NCBI RefSeq assembly: GCF_035984545.1 | Contig: NZ_JAXCHP010000001.1 | Coordinates: 186,001-250,000, forward strand | Direction: 5' to 3' | DNA length: 64,000 bases | DNA from: Cryobacterium sp. GrIS_2_6 | Lineage (GTDB): Bacteria > Actinomycetota > Actinomycetes > Actinomycetales > Microbacteriaceae | Part shown: piece after piece, positions 24,781 to 32,577 of the stretch | Layout: the number at the start of each line of letters is the position of its first letter | Position numbering within the stretch: position 1 is the stretch's first letter | The notes under the pieces: model-generated | What the model saw: the letters and a program-made list of their open reading frames with translations, nothing else | Databases searched by the model: none | Told to the model about the DNA's origin: nothing | Made by a program: the position numbers and the translations under genes

Positions 24781-25069
24781 GATGAAACCTCGTGATCTTC
24801 AGCTTCGTAGGAACGTCCGCAGATATCGACAGGAATGACCATGTCGATTCTTCGAGTTTAGACAGGCTCGTCGCGGAGCCTGACGGGGCACGCGTACGGA
24901 ACGCGCCCCGATACCCATGACTTTCGGAGGGAAAAGTGAGGGTTTGTGCAGGAATCCCGGCCAGTATTGCCGATTCGCCTGCGCAGCATCCGAGCGCGTG
25001 GGCCTCAGACCAGCGAGCGCTGGCCCACGAGCCCTGTTCGTGCCCCCGCGCTTGCGACACCGGGACTAT
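24781..25069 (+). promoter_or_regulatory. structured leader before the first transglycosylase-like gene
   Basis: The region holds two strong hairpins, CAGGCTC/GAGCCTG near 24865-24884 and CGGGGC-CGCG/CGCG-GCCCCG near 24884-24910. A block at 24938-25012 then resembles the leader of the paralogous gene downstream (26064-26155), including the exact 12-mer ATTCGCCTGCGC. Conservation outside the coding region suggests a shared cis-element. I could not match it to a known riboswitch by eye. Confidence 0.45.
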
Positions 25070-25882
25070 ATGACATCGCATTCAGCACCTCCCCGCCGCT
25101 CCCCGCATTCTCGCCGGATCATCGCCATCTCCCTGGCTTCCGCCGTCGCCGTAGCCCTCGTCACCGGGGGTTCATACGCCCTTCAGGCCGCGAACGCCGC
25201 CCAGGACCGCGTGACCGCCACCGCAGCCCTCTCCGCGAGCACCGGCCGCCAGCACGACCAACTGGCCGTGTACGACTCGATCGCCACCGTGCACGCGAAG
25301 GACGCCGCCGTCGCCGCGCTCGACCGGGCCAATGCGGTGCTCGCTGCCGCCAAGGACAAGGTCGACGCGAGCACCCTGAGCGACGTCGCGAGCTCGCTCG
25401 CGAGCTACCAGGTCCTGCCTATCGACGAGGTCGAGTCGCTCACCCAGCGCACGGCCGCCATCTCGACAAGCGTCGAAGCAGCGGCGACCGAAGCAGACCG
25501 GGTCGCCGCCGAGAAGGCCGCAGCCGCAGCCGCCGCGGCAGAGGCCCGGCGGCTGCAGGCCCTCGCCTCCGCAAACACGCCCGCGGGCGCGCAGAACGTG
25601 GCCCAGGGCCTGGCCGTCTCGAAGTACGGCTGGGGCGACGGCCAGTTCAGCTGCCTCGTGCAGTTGTGGCAGAGGGAGTCCGGGTGGTCGTACACGGCGC
25701 ACAACTCGAGTGGGGCCACCGGTATCCCGCAGGCACTCCCCGGGAGCAAGATGGCCTCGGCCGGTTCCGACTGGGCCACCAACGCCGCAACGCAGGTCGC
25801 GTGGGGCCTCAGCTATATCGCCGCCTCCTATGGGACGCCGTGCGCGGCCTGGGCGCACTCTGAGGCCTACAACTATTACTGA
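25070..25882 (+). CDS. secreted lytic transglycosylase-like (aggregation-promoting-factor C-terminal type) protein, paralog 1
   Basis: A 270-residue exported protein. Residues 16-43 form a signal anchor (RRIIAISLASAVAVALV). Residues 45-170 are Ala-rich and helical, probably coiled coil. The C-terminal domain (185-270) has YGWGDGQFSCL and RESGWSYTAHNSSGATGIPQALPG in sequence, with Glu203 at the position of the catalytic glutamate of lysozyme-like transglycosylases, and GTPCAAWAH near the end. Two cysteines could form a disulfide. It should act on peptidoglycan. The ATG at 25070 lacks a clear ribosome-binding site, but the signal sequence begins shortly after it. A close paralog follows on the same strand. 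Confidence 0.85.
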   Translation: MTSHSAPPRRSPHSRRIIAISLASAVAVALVTGGSYALQAANAAQDRVTATAALSASTGRQHDQLAVYDSIATVHAKDAAVAALDRANAVLAAAKDKVDASTLSDVASSLASYQVLPIDEVESLTQRTAAISTSVEAAATEADRVAAEKAAAAAAAAEARRLQALASANTPAGAQNVAQGLAVSKYGWGDGQFSCLVQLWQRESGWSYTAHNSSGATGIPQALPGSKMASAGSDWATNAATQVAWGLSYIAASYGTPCAAWAHSEAYNYY

Positions 25883-26195
25883 GTGCACGCTGACCGGGAG
25901 CCGCGTTCCGCCGATCCGAATGCCCGGGGCCGGAAATGGGCCGCTGCATTCCTGAGAAAACCTCAGAAATGTTGAATTGTACTCGACAAGGGTGGGGGGC
26001 CGGGCATACTGCGGCCCGCCACCCTGCTGGACCCGGTTGCCCGGTTGCCCGGTGGATGACTTGTGGAGGTTTTGGTCGGGACTTTGCCAGAAAGCCTCTG
26101 CACTATGGCCCATTCGCCTGCGCCGTCACCGAGAGCGTGGGTCTGACACTCAGCGAACCGGGCGATTTTCGAGCCGGTTCTCGATGGCAGGAAAC
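25883..26195 (+). promoter_or_regulatory. terminator and structured leader between the two paralogs (313 bases)
   Basis: A hairpin at 25947-25971 (CCTGAG/CTCAG stem with an A-rich loop, then TTGAATTGT) probably ends the first gene. A GC-rich hairpin follows at 25989-26025 with AGGGTGG/CCACCCT arms, then repeats of CCCGGTTG. The block 26064-26155 resembles the leader of the first gene. No open frame with a credible start lies here. Confidence 0.5.
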
Positions 26196-27155
26196 ATGAA
26201 CTCAGCTCCATCCTCACCAGATTCGCCAACAGATTCGGCCCAGGTCGATACCCGGGCCTCCCGCAGGAACGGACCCAGGGGGCGTCGCCCGAACCGGTTC
26301 TCCCTCGTCACGGCCGGTCTCGCGATCGCCGCGATCGTGGCCGGAAGCGGCTTCGCCGTCAGTGCGGCCGCCGCGGCGGCCACCCAGTCCCAGAGCCGGG
26401 TCGCGGCAACGGCCGACGTCGCAGCGGCGACAGGCAGGCAGCACGACCAGCTCATCGTCTACACCTCGATCGCGAAGGTACACGCCGAGGATGCGGCATC
26501 CGCTGCGTTGGCCGACGCCAACCAGGTCCGCGCCGCAGCCGCGAACAAAGTGGATGCTTCCACTCTGACTGCCGCGGCGAGTTCGCTGGCGAGTTTCCAG
26601 GTCCTGCCCATCGACCAGGTCGAGTCGCTGACCGCCCGGACCAAGGCCGAGACCACCACCGTGCAGGCTGCCGTCGCGGAAGTCGACCGCGTTGCGGCCG
26701 AGAAGGCCGCCGCTGAGGCGGCAGCCGCTGCCGCGGCCCGGGCTGCCGCGGAAGCCCAGGCGGCCCAGGCGGCCAAAGCCGCGAAGGCGGCGGCGGCGGC
26801 CGCTGCGCCCCAAGCGTCGGCGTCCGCGTCGTCGTCGGGAGACAACAGCCCGGTCGGCGCGCGCGCGACGGCGAGTGCGATGGCCTCCTCCCAGTACGGA
26901 TGGGGCAGCGGGGAATTCAGCTGCCTCAGCCAGTTGTGGGAGAGGGAATCCGGCTGGAACTACAAGGCGTACAACAGCTCCAGCGGAGCAACCGGCATCC
27001 CGCAGGCGTTGCCCGGCAGCAAGATGGCCTCTGCGGGCTCGGACTGGGCCTCGAACGCGGCGACGCAGATCAGCTGGGGCCTCGGCTACATCAAGTCGGC
27101 CTACGGCACTCCCTGCTCTGCCTGGGCGCACTCCGAGTCCTTCGGCTACTACTGA
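26196..27155 (+). CDS. secreted lytic transglycosylase-like protein, paralog 2
   Basis: A 319-residue paralog of the preceding protein with the same layout: basic N-terminus, hydrophobic signal segment at 36-62, a helical region (GRQHDQL, KVHAEDA, VDASTLTAAASSLASFQVLPIDQVESLT in sequence, almost the same as in paralog 1), a longer Ala-rich stretch at 168-205, a Ser linker, and the catalytic-like domain from 233 with Glu251 in RESGW. ATG 26196 has AGGAA close upstream; ATG 26184 is the alternative. The pair looks like a tandem duplication with divergence in linker length. It likely remodels cell-wall peptidoglycan. Confidence 0.86.
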   Translation: MNSAPSSPDSPTDSAQVDTRASRRNGPRGRRPNRFSLVTAGLAIAAIVAGSGFAVSAAAAAATQSQSRVAATADVAAATGRQHDQLIVYTSIAKVHAEDAASAALADANQVRAAAANKVDASTLTAAASSLASFQVLPIDQVESLTARTKAETTTVQAAVAEVDRVAAEKAAAEAAAAAAARAAAEAQAAQAAKAAKAAAAAAAPQASASASSSGDNSPVGARATASAMASSQYGWGSGEFSCLSQLWERESGWNYKAYNSSSGATGIPQALPGSKMASAGSDWASNAATQISWGLGYIKSAYGTPCSAWAHSESFGYY

Positions 27156-27278
27156 TCGGTCGGGTGCTGACCCGCCGCCGCCCGCCCGCACCGCTCCACC
27201 AGTTCCACTGTCGGTGGCCACTGTTAGCGTCATTCCATCCACTCCCTGAGGCTCGTGCCGAGACCGATGAGGACGGAA

Positions 27279-27704
27279 ATGAAGGTTTTGGTGGCCACCG
27301 GGGCGACGCAGGGCGCCCGCGGCAGTGACTCGAACGGCTGTATCGAGGGTGAGCTCGTGTGGATGCTGGAGCCGTGCCCGTATAGCCGGTGGGCGCCATA
27401 CGGGGACTGCGGCTGCGGGCGCTCGTTCAGCGGAATGAACTCGCTCCAGTCCACGACGACGGCGCGGGTATGCGACGTGCCCGGCCTCACGAGGGACTAC
27501 TACGAGCAGGCCCTGCGTGCGTGTTTCGACGCGCGCGGCTGGTGCGTCTGCTGCCAGGCGCGCCCGGTCCCTGAGCTCGTCGACGAGCTCATCACTCTCG
27601 CGACGATCCTCGAGGAGGGCGCCGTTGTGGAGCGCCGCCTCGACCAGCTCAACGTGCGACGGGTGCCCGCGGCCAAGAAACGGCGCGGTAAGGAGCATGG
27701 GTAG
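27279..27704 (+). CDS. conserved hypothetical protein (DUF7715-like)
   Basis: A 141-residue cytoplasmic protein. The N-terminus MKVLVATGATQGARG is followed by CIEGELVW, a Gly/Cys motif DCGCGRSFSGMNS near residues 43-55 and TTTARV, a pattern I know from a small actinobacterial family of unknown function. Five to six cysteines (GCI, CPY, CGCG, CVCC) could bind metal. The C-terminus is basic. The start ATG 27279 was chosen because GAGG lies seven bases upstream and because family members begin with MKVLVAT. It is followed 75 bases later by the LLM oxidoreductase gene. No function can be assigned. Confidence 0.75.
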   Translation: MKVLVATGATQGARGSDSNGCIEGELVWMLEPCPYSRWAPYGDCGCGRSFSGMNSLQSTTTARVCDVPGLTRDYYEQALRACFDARGWCVCCQARPVPELVDELITLATILEEGAVVERRLDQLNVRRVPAAKKRRGKEHG

Positions 27705-27779
27705 CGCGGCCAGTCCGGGGAGCCGCGGTGCGGCGCGGGCGACGGGAATACCCGGCGGGCCGTCCGCGCTGCACCGGTC

Positions 27780-28799
27780 ATGAAGCGCATCGGATTCCTC
27801 TCCTTCGGCCACCACCAGGCGGTGCGGGGCTCCCTCGCCCGCAATGCACGCGACGCCCTCCTGCAGACGGTGGAACTCGCGGTCGCCGCCGAGGAACTCG
27901 GCGTGGACGGGGCATACGTGCGTGTGCACCACTTCGCCCGGCAGTTCGCCTCACCCTTCCCGCTGCTCGCGGCGATGGCGGCGCGCACGAGCCGGCTCGA
28001 GCTCGGCACCGGCGTCATCGACATGCGCTACGAAAACCCGCTGTACATGGCTGAGGAGGCCGCGATCACCGACCTGATCAGCAACGGGCGCCTCCAGCTC
28101 GGCATCAGCCGCGGGTCACCCGAAACCGCGCAGCGCGGCTACGAGAACTTCGGCTATGCGCCAGCAGACGGGCAGACCGACGCGGATATCGCCCGCGAGC
28201 ACACCTCGGTCTTCCGGGCGGCGATCATCGGGGCCGGTGTCGCGACCCCGAACCCGCAGATGTCCGCTGGAACGGCGCTGTTGCCGATTCAGCCGCAGGC
28301 TCCGGGACTGAGCGAGCGGATCTGGTGGGGCTCAGGCACCCGGGCGACCGCGAAATGGGTCGGCGAGCAGGGCATGAACCTGATGAGCTCGACGCTGCTG
28401 ACCGAAGACACCGGTGTCCCGTTCGGCGACCTGCAGGCGGAGCAGATCGCGATCTACCGTGAAGCCTGGGCCGCCGCGGGCCACACCGGCACGCGGAGGG
28501 TGTCGGTGAGCCGCAGCATCCTGCCGCTCGTCACCGAAGAGGACCGGGCCTACTTCGGCCGGCCGGGTAGCCGGGAGTCCGAGGACCAGGTCGGCTACCT
28601 CGACGGCGGCCTCGCCCGCTTCGGCAAGAGCTATGTCGGCGAGCCCGACCAGATCATCGCCCAGCTGGCGACGGATGCCGCGGTGCAGGCCGCGGACACC
28701 GTGCTCGTGACGATCCCCAACCAGCTCGGAGTCGTATACAACGCCCGCCTCCTGGAGAGCATCGTCACCCACGTCGCCCCGGGTCTCGGCTGGCGCTGA
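27780..28799 (+). CDS. LLM class flavin-dependent oxidoreductase (luciferase-like)
   Basis: A 339-residue TIM-barrel protein of the bacterial luciferase superfamily that uses reduced FMN or F420. Family features are the FLSFGHHQ start, VAAEELGVDGAYVRVHHFA, SPFPLLAAMAARTSRLELGTGVIDMRYENPLYMAEEAA in order, and GRLQLGISRGSP. The specific substrate is unknown. A hairpin at 28824-28859 follows the stop. No operon partner is obvious. Confidence 0.92.
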   Translation: MKRIGFLSFGHHQAVRGSLARNARDALLQTVELAVAAEELGVDGAYVRVHHFARQFASPFPLLAAMAARTSRLELGTGVIDMRYENPLYMAEEAAITDLISNGRLQLGISRGSPETAQRGYENFGYAPADGQTDADIAREHTSVFRAAIIGAGVATPNPQMSAGTALLPIQPQAPGLSERIWWGSGTRATAKWVGEQGMNLMSSTLLTEDTGVPFGDLQAEQIAIYREAWAAAGHTGTRRVSVSRSILPLVTEEDRAYFGRPGSRESEDQVGYLDGGLARFGKSYVGEPDQIIAQLATDAAVQAADTVLVTIPNQLGVVYNARLLESIVTHVAPGLGWR

Positions 28800-28823
28800 G
28801 GTCACCGCCTGACCCGGCCAAGA

Positions 28824-28859
28824 ACGCTTGAGCAACTCACCGGTAGCCAACTCAAGCGT
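28824..28859 (+). terminator. terminator-like hairpin after the LLM gene
   Basis: ACGCTTGAG at 28824-28832 and CTCAAGCGT at 28851-28859 form a perfect 9-bp stem with an 18-base loop, 25 bases after the stop codon. No T-tract follows, so its strength is uncertain. Confidence 0.6.
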
Positions 28860-28936
28860 CCCGAAACCTTGTGAACCTTTCAGCCGGGCGCATTAGGCTT
28901 GAATCACCATCACGAGTCGGAAGCCAGGTCAGAGAC

Positions 28937-29746
28937 GTGCGGGTCATCAGCTACAACCTCCGGAAGAACCGAGCGATCGGTGAACTCGCCGCGCTCTCCG
29001 TCACCTTTGAGCCGGACGTGCTCTGTCTCCAGGAGGCGGACACCCTTGAGTTGCCCGACGACATCGGCACGCTGCATCTCGCCGACTCGACCCTGACCAA
29101 CCGGCTCGGCCTCGCGATCTACTATCGCCAGGACCGCTTCGACGCCGTCACCTCGCAGGCCTTCGCGCTCAAGAAGTCCCTGCACGACATGGTGCTGCGC
29201 CCGGCGCACGAGCGCCTGATCGGCACCCGGCTCGTGGACAAGGTCGCCGATCGCGAACTCGTGGTCGCGTCCTTCCATGCTGCGCCGCTGACCGCGCGCA
29301 ATTCGCTGCGCCGCAACCAGATCCGTTCGGCGCACGAGGAACTCAACCGCCTCGGCCCCGGCCTGCCGACGCTGATGGTCGGCGACTACAACTACCCGAT
29401 CTTCAAGGGCAATCTCGGCGACAAGGTCACGGAGTCCGGCTACGATCTCACCCTGAGCGACACCCGCACCTACACGCGTTACAGGTTCTTCAGGGGCCAC
29501 TTCGACCTCGCCACCTCGGTCGGCCTGACCATCGAGAATGTCGAGACCCTCCCGCGCGGCACGTCAGACCACATGCCGATCATGGTGACCTCCTCCTATA
29601 CCGCAGAGCCCGTGAGCCAGACCCTCCGGCAGAGCGCGCGGAAGAGCATCCGGGAGACGGATGCCGCCCGCTCGGTGTCGAGGACCGCCACGAAGACCGC
29701 AACCGAGACCGAAGCGGCACCGCCGAGCACGGACTTCGACATCTGA
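28937..29746 (+). CDS. endonuclease/exonuclease/phosphatase (EEP) family protein
   Basis: A 269-residue metal-dependent phosphoesterase of the DNase I-like EEP superfamily. Motifs in order are ISYNLRKN (catalytic Asn, residues 4-11), LQEAD with Glu33, VGDYNYP (Asp and Asn) and the C-terminal GTSDHMPIMV with the catalytic Asp-His. It could act on DNA, phosphoinositide or other phosphodiesters. The GTG at 28937 was preferred over GTG 28871 because a promoter-like pair (TTGTGA and TAGGCT, 19 bases apart) lies between them. The C-terminal 40 residues are Thr/Ala/Glu-rich and probably disordered. Confidence 0.85.
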   Translation: MRVISYNLRKNRAIGELAALSVTFEPDVLCLQEADTLELPDDIGTLHLADSTLTNRLGLAIYYRQDRFDAVTSQAFALKKSLHDMVLRPAHERLIGTRLVDKVADRELVVASFHAAPLTARNSLRRNQIRSAHEELNRLGPGLPTLMVGDYNYPIFKGNLGDKVTESGYDLTLSDTRTYTRYRFFRGHFDLATSVGLTIENVETLPRGTSDHMPIMVTSSYTAEPVSQTLRQSARKSIRETDAARSVSRTATKTATETEAAPPSTDFDI

Positions 29747-29795
29747 AACGGCCGGCCTGAGTCCCGGTCTGGACTTGCGGGTGCGGGTCTGCGGG

Positions 29796-30204
29796 TCAGC
29801 CCGCGGTCGGCGGAGCCGGGAGTGGCCGGCCGACCAGGCGCTCGACGAGGGCCTTGAGCTCGCCGATCTCGACGGTGAGGGTCTCGAGTTTGTCCTCGTT
29901 GACGCCGAGCTCGACCCTGATGACCTCCTCGGCCTCGCGGCTGGCGGTGGCGAACCAGGGCGACCGGGAGGAGGTCGAGGATATGGGTGCGGATGAACGC
30001 GCGTTGATCCTCCGCGAGGCTCACACGCACCACGAAATCGACGGTGAAGGCCGCCCAGCTGCCGATCTCGATCCACTCAAGGAACAGGTGCCAGCCGGGA
30101 CTGATCTCCGGCGCAATGATCGGAGTCGCGTATGCGATCAGGAAAGCGATTCCGAGGGCGAGCAGGGGGGTGTCGGTCGCGCGTTCCCAGCGGGAGCTTC
30201 TCAC
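29796..30204 (-). pseudogene. voltage-gated ion channel gene with the pore domain deleted
   Basis: The first 80 codons from GTG 30204 (AGGAGAAGG upstream) encode the start of a small 6TM-type potassium channel: LLALGIAFLIAYATPII, a WIEIGSWAAFTVDFVVRV helix and RTHILDLLPVAL. At about 29955-29965 the frame changes. The next frame reads FATASREAEEVIRVEL, NEDKLETLTVEIGELKALVERL and ends at 29796-29798; this is the cytoplasmic coiled-coil tail that normally follows the last pore helix. Voltage-sensor helices 3-4, the pore loop (no TVGYG) and helices 5-6, more than 100 residues, are missing. A functional channel is not possible. Confidence 0.75.
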
Positions 30205-30296
30205 ACCGCCTTCTCCTGGCCCGTCATGGTCGCAGGTCGCGTGCTCATGTTAAAGGGTGATTGTTGCGCCGGCGTTTCGAAAAACGTGTGGCGGAG

Positions 30297-30755
30297 TCAG
30301 GCGAGTGGGAACACGATCCGGGTGCGCCACTTGGCGGGGTCCGGTTCGGCGTCCGGACCCACAAGGTACTCCTCCCACATGTCCTCGGCGACGGTGAGCT
30401 TCTGCGCCGTGATCCAGTCCGTCACGGCCGCATACGTCTCGGTCATCGTCTCGTAGGGGCCCAGGTGGAACGTCTCGACGGCCGGACCGGACGGAAGGTG
30501 CACGACCTCGACGGCCCGGGTCGCACTGACCTCGTCGACGACGGGGAATCCGGCGGTCACGTCCACCGCGGCATCCGTGGGGGCGCCGTGATAGAGCGCC
30601 ATCGGCGGTCCGCTCGGGTGGGCGCCCAACCTGCCGAGTTCGGCGGCGGCGGTGCGGAAAGCGCGATCGAAGTATTCGGTCAGCCTGCTCATCGGGATCA
30701 CCTCGTGGACTCCGAGGAACGTGCGGGGTTCGAGGGTGATCTGTTCGGCCTTCAT
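30297..30755 (-). CDS. GyrI-like small-molecule-binding domain protein
   Basis: A 152-residue stand-alone effector-binding domain of the GyrI/SOUL-like superfamily, as found at the C-terminus of AraC/MerR multidrug regulators. The ITLEPRTFLGV start, PPMALYHG, DVTAGFPV, LPSGPAVETFHLGPYETM and the final WRTRIVFPL strand fit the fold. There is no DNA-binding domain. Stand-alone forms bind or hydrolyse small lipophilic compounds; the ligand is unknown. GGGAG lies seven bases before the ATG at 30755. It is divergent from the DarT-like gene. Confidence 0.85.
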   Translation of the reverse strand: MKAEQITLEPRTFLGVHEVIPMSRLTEYFDRAFRTAAAELGRLGAHPSGPPMALYHGAPTDAAVDVTAGFPVVDEVSATRAVEVVHLPSGPAVETFHLGPYETMTETYAAVTDWITAQKLTVAEDMWEEYLVGPDAEPDPAKWRTRIVFPLA

Positions 30756-30866
30756 GGAGTCTCCCTGGTCGGTTACCGGGCCCCGGAGGGACCCACTGCG
30801 GCCCAGAGTAGACCGCGGCCCGAAGCGACGTAAGCTCCACCGTCGTTGCGAGTTCTGCATCCAATA

Positions 30867-30890
30867 ACCGGGATCAGGGCCGATCCCGGT
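30867..30890. promoter_or_regulatory. perfect inverted repeat ACCGGGATC-N6-GATCCCGGT
   Basis: Nine-base arms at 30867-30875 and 30882-30890 are perfect inverted copies. They lie in the 233-base divergent region between the GyrI-like and DarT-like genes. The shorter motif GGTTACCGGG also occurs near 30769 close to the GyrI-like start. It may be an operator or a hairpin in a leader. Confidence 0.4.
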
Positions 30891-30930
30891 AACCGCTCGG
30901 GGCAAAATCACCGTAGCGTTGAGTCGTGGT

Positions 30931-30952
30931 CTTCGAACACGGGTATTCGAAG
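30931..30952. promoter_or_regulatory. inverted repeat CTTCGAA-N8-TTCGAAG before the DarT-like gene
   Basis: Seven-base perfect arms with an eight-base spacer lie 37 bases before the TTG start. The core resembles the actinobacterial LexA box (CGAAC-N4-GTTCG), but the arms are two bases too far apart, so it is a candidate operator of unknown protein. Confidence 0.35.
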
Positions 30953-30988
30953 AATGTGGGGGACACGAACACGAGAGGTTTTCTGGCT

Positions 30989-31924
30989 TTGAGCAACGAA
31001 TGCATCCACGGACTCGAGGGTGGCCTGTGCGCCATCTGTTTCCCGAAACCGGTTCCGGAGGCTGTGCCCGCGACACCCGCGGTTCGCGCGAGCCGGGCCA
31101 AGTCCGCCCCGTCGCCGGCGCGCTCGAAGACGGCCTCGAAGCCGCCGTCGCTGCGGAGCACCCCGGAGAGCAGCGCCTCTGGTGCGACGAGTGCGACCCG
31201 CCCTCGCCCCTCGACCAGGGCCAAGTCGTCGATCGGACCGAAATCCGCCCCCGACAACGTCGGCGAACAGCGCATCTACCACCTGACCCACATCCGCAAC
31301 CTCGCCGGCATCCTCGCCAGCGGCGGCCTCCTCGCCGACGCGAGCGAGGCCTGGGCCGTGCGACCCGCCGTCGACATCTCGTCCGTTCCCAACCGTGAGA
31401 AGCGTCGCAGCACGCTGATCGCCGGCACCGAGAACACGACCGTCGCGCACTTCGTGCCGTTCTTCCTCTCACCGAACGCGACCATCTGGGACAGCATCCT
31501 CACGAAGACCGGGGACCCGCGCCTGTCCAGGGACGCCCCGTATGCCGAGAACTTCGACTTCGTGATCCTCGTCAGCACCGTCAAGAAGGTCGTCGAGGCC
31601 CAGTCCGGGCACGGTGAGCCCGCCCTCGGCGTCATGGCCGTGACCGACGGCGATGCAGCGGGCGCCCTGACCCGTGTCGGTGCGACGCCGGAGACCAGTG
31701 ACCGGGTGCTCCGCAGGCTGCGTGCCGAGAAGGATGCCGCCGCGCTCCTCGAGGCCGAACTCCTCGTCGAGGAGACCTTCCCGTTCGAGCTCGTCACCAT
31801 CGTCGCCGTCGCGAATGACAAGGTCCGTGACGTTGTGCGTGGCATTCTCGCCGAGTCCGGTCACCGCCCGAAGGTCGCGGTGTACCCGCCGTGGTTCCAC
31901 GCCTCGGAGCCGGTCACCGCTTAG
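30989..31924 (+). CDS. DarT-like (DUF4433) ADP-ribosyltransferase with N-terminal Cys cluster, no DarG partner
   Basis: A 311-residue protein. Residues 94-311 match the DarT/DUF4433 fold: IYHLTHIRNLAGILASGGL at 96-114, VAHFVPFFLSPN at 152-163 and AELLVEETFPFELV at 256-269, where Glu257 aligns with the catalytic glutamate of DarT enzymes that ADP-ribosylate thymidine in single-stranded DNA. The N-terminus has Cys5, His7, Cys14 and Cys17, a possible zinc knuckle, followed by a basic Ser/Pro-rich linker (20-90). The start is TTG 30989 (GAGAGG ten bases upstream); GTG 30926 is the alternative. No macrodomain antitoxin lies beside it. Toxicity is not shown. Confidence 0.75.
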   Translation: MSNECIHGLEGGLCAICFPKPVPEAVPATPAVRASRAKSAPSPARSKTASKPPSLRSTPESSASGATSATRPRPSTRAKSSIGPKSAPDNVGEQRIYHLTHIRNLAGILASGGLLADASEAWAVRPAVDISSVPNREKRRSTLIAGTENTTVAHFVPFFLSPNATIWDSILTKTGDPRLSRDAPYAENFDFVILVSTVKKVVEAQSGHGEPALGVMAVTDGDAAGALTRVGATPETSDRVLRRLRAEKDAAALLEAELLVEETFPFELVTIVAVANDKVRDVVRGILAESGHRPKVAVYPPWFHASEPVTA

Positions 31925-31949
31925 GCCGTCAGACGCGCGAGCAGTCGTC

Positions 31950-32549
31950 TCAGACGACGTCGAGGGGGACCTGTTCCCCCTCGGGCAGCTCGATCCGGAT
32001 GGTGTCGCCCGGCTGGACCGCGCCACCGGACGCGACCACGCTCATCACACCGGCCTTGCGGGAGATGTGGCCGGCGGCATCCGTGTCGATGAGCCGCTTC
32101 ATGAGCCCGCCCTGGTACCCGTTGATCAGCGAACAGGGGTTGCGCAGGCCGGTCAGCTCGACGACAGCGTCGGCGCCGAGGTGCAGCCGGGTGCCGAGGG
32201 GGAGCCCGGTGAGGTCGATCCCCCTGGTCGTCACGTTCTCGCCGAGTTCGCCGGGCCGCACGGTGTAGCCGTCGTGGGCGAGCTCGTCGAAGAGCTCGGA
32301 CGGAATCAGGTGCACCTGGGTGAGGTTCGGCGCCGTCGGGTCCTTCTTCACGTGGTAGCGGTGCTGCACGGTCGCGCCCGCGTGCGCGTCGCCCTCGACG
32401 CCGAGGCCCTCCAGCAGGCGGATGCGCGGCGCGGCCGGCTTGCTGAACCGGTGCGCGTCATCGAGGCTCACCGACACGACCGCCGCAGTGTGCTCGGGCC
32501 GCATCTGCCGGTCGGGCTGCGTGGGCTGTTCGGGGAGGGAAGTCACCAT
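31950..32549 (-). CDS. MOSC domain-containing protein
   Basis: A 199-residue single-domain MOSC protein (molybdenum cofactor sulfurase C-terminal-like fold). Key segments are LGVEGDAHAG near residue 50, QVHLIPSELFDEL, PGELGENVTTRGIDL, GLPLGTRLHLGADAVVELTGLRNPC with the conserved Cys, and GVMSVVASGGAVQPGD. Such proteins bind Moco or sulfur carriers; the exact reaction is unknown. The ATG at 32549 begins the recognisable protein; an open frame goes further upstream through the repeat at 32578-32659, but that part is not coding. The ribosome-binding site is weak. Confidence 0.88.
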   Translation of the reverse strand: MVTSLPEQPTQPDRQMRPEHTAAVVSVSLDDAHRFSKPAAPRIRLLEGLGVEGDAHAGATVQHRYHVKKDPTAPNLTQVHLIPSELFDELAHDGYTVRPGELGENVTTRGIDLTGLPLGTRLHLGADAVVELTGLRNPCSLINGYQGGLMKRLIDTDAAGHISRKAGVMSVVASGGAVQPGDTIRIELPEGEQVPLDVV

Positions 32550-32577
32550 GAGACGATTCTGGCATGCCGTCCCCGGA

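Noticed and set aside
24860..25069. Leader considered as a ydaO (c-di-AMP) riboswitch
   Set aside because: Genomic context fits, but I could not find the conserved core of that riboswitch class by eye; left as an unassigned leader.
30931..30952. The TTCGAA dyad considered as a true LexA/SOS box
   Set aside because: The CGAA and TTCG half sites are two bases further apart than in the known actinobacterial LexA site, so it is reported only as an inverted repeat.
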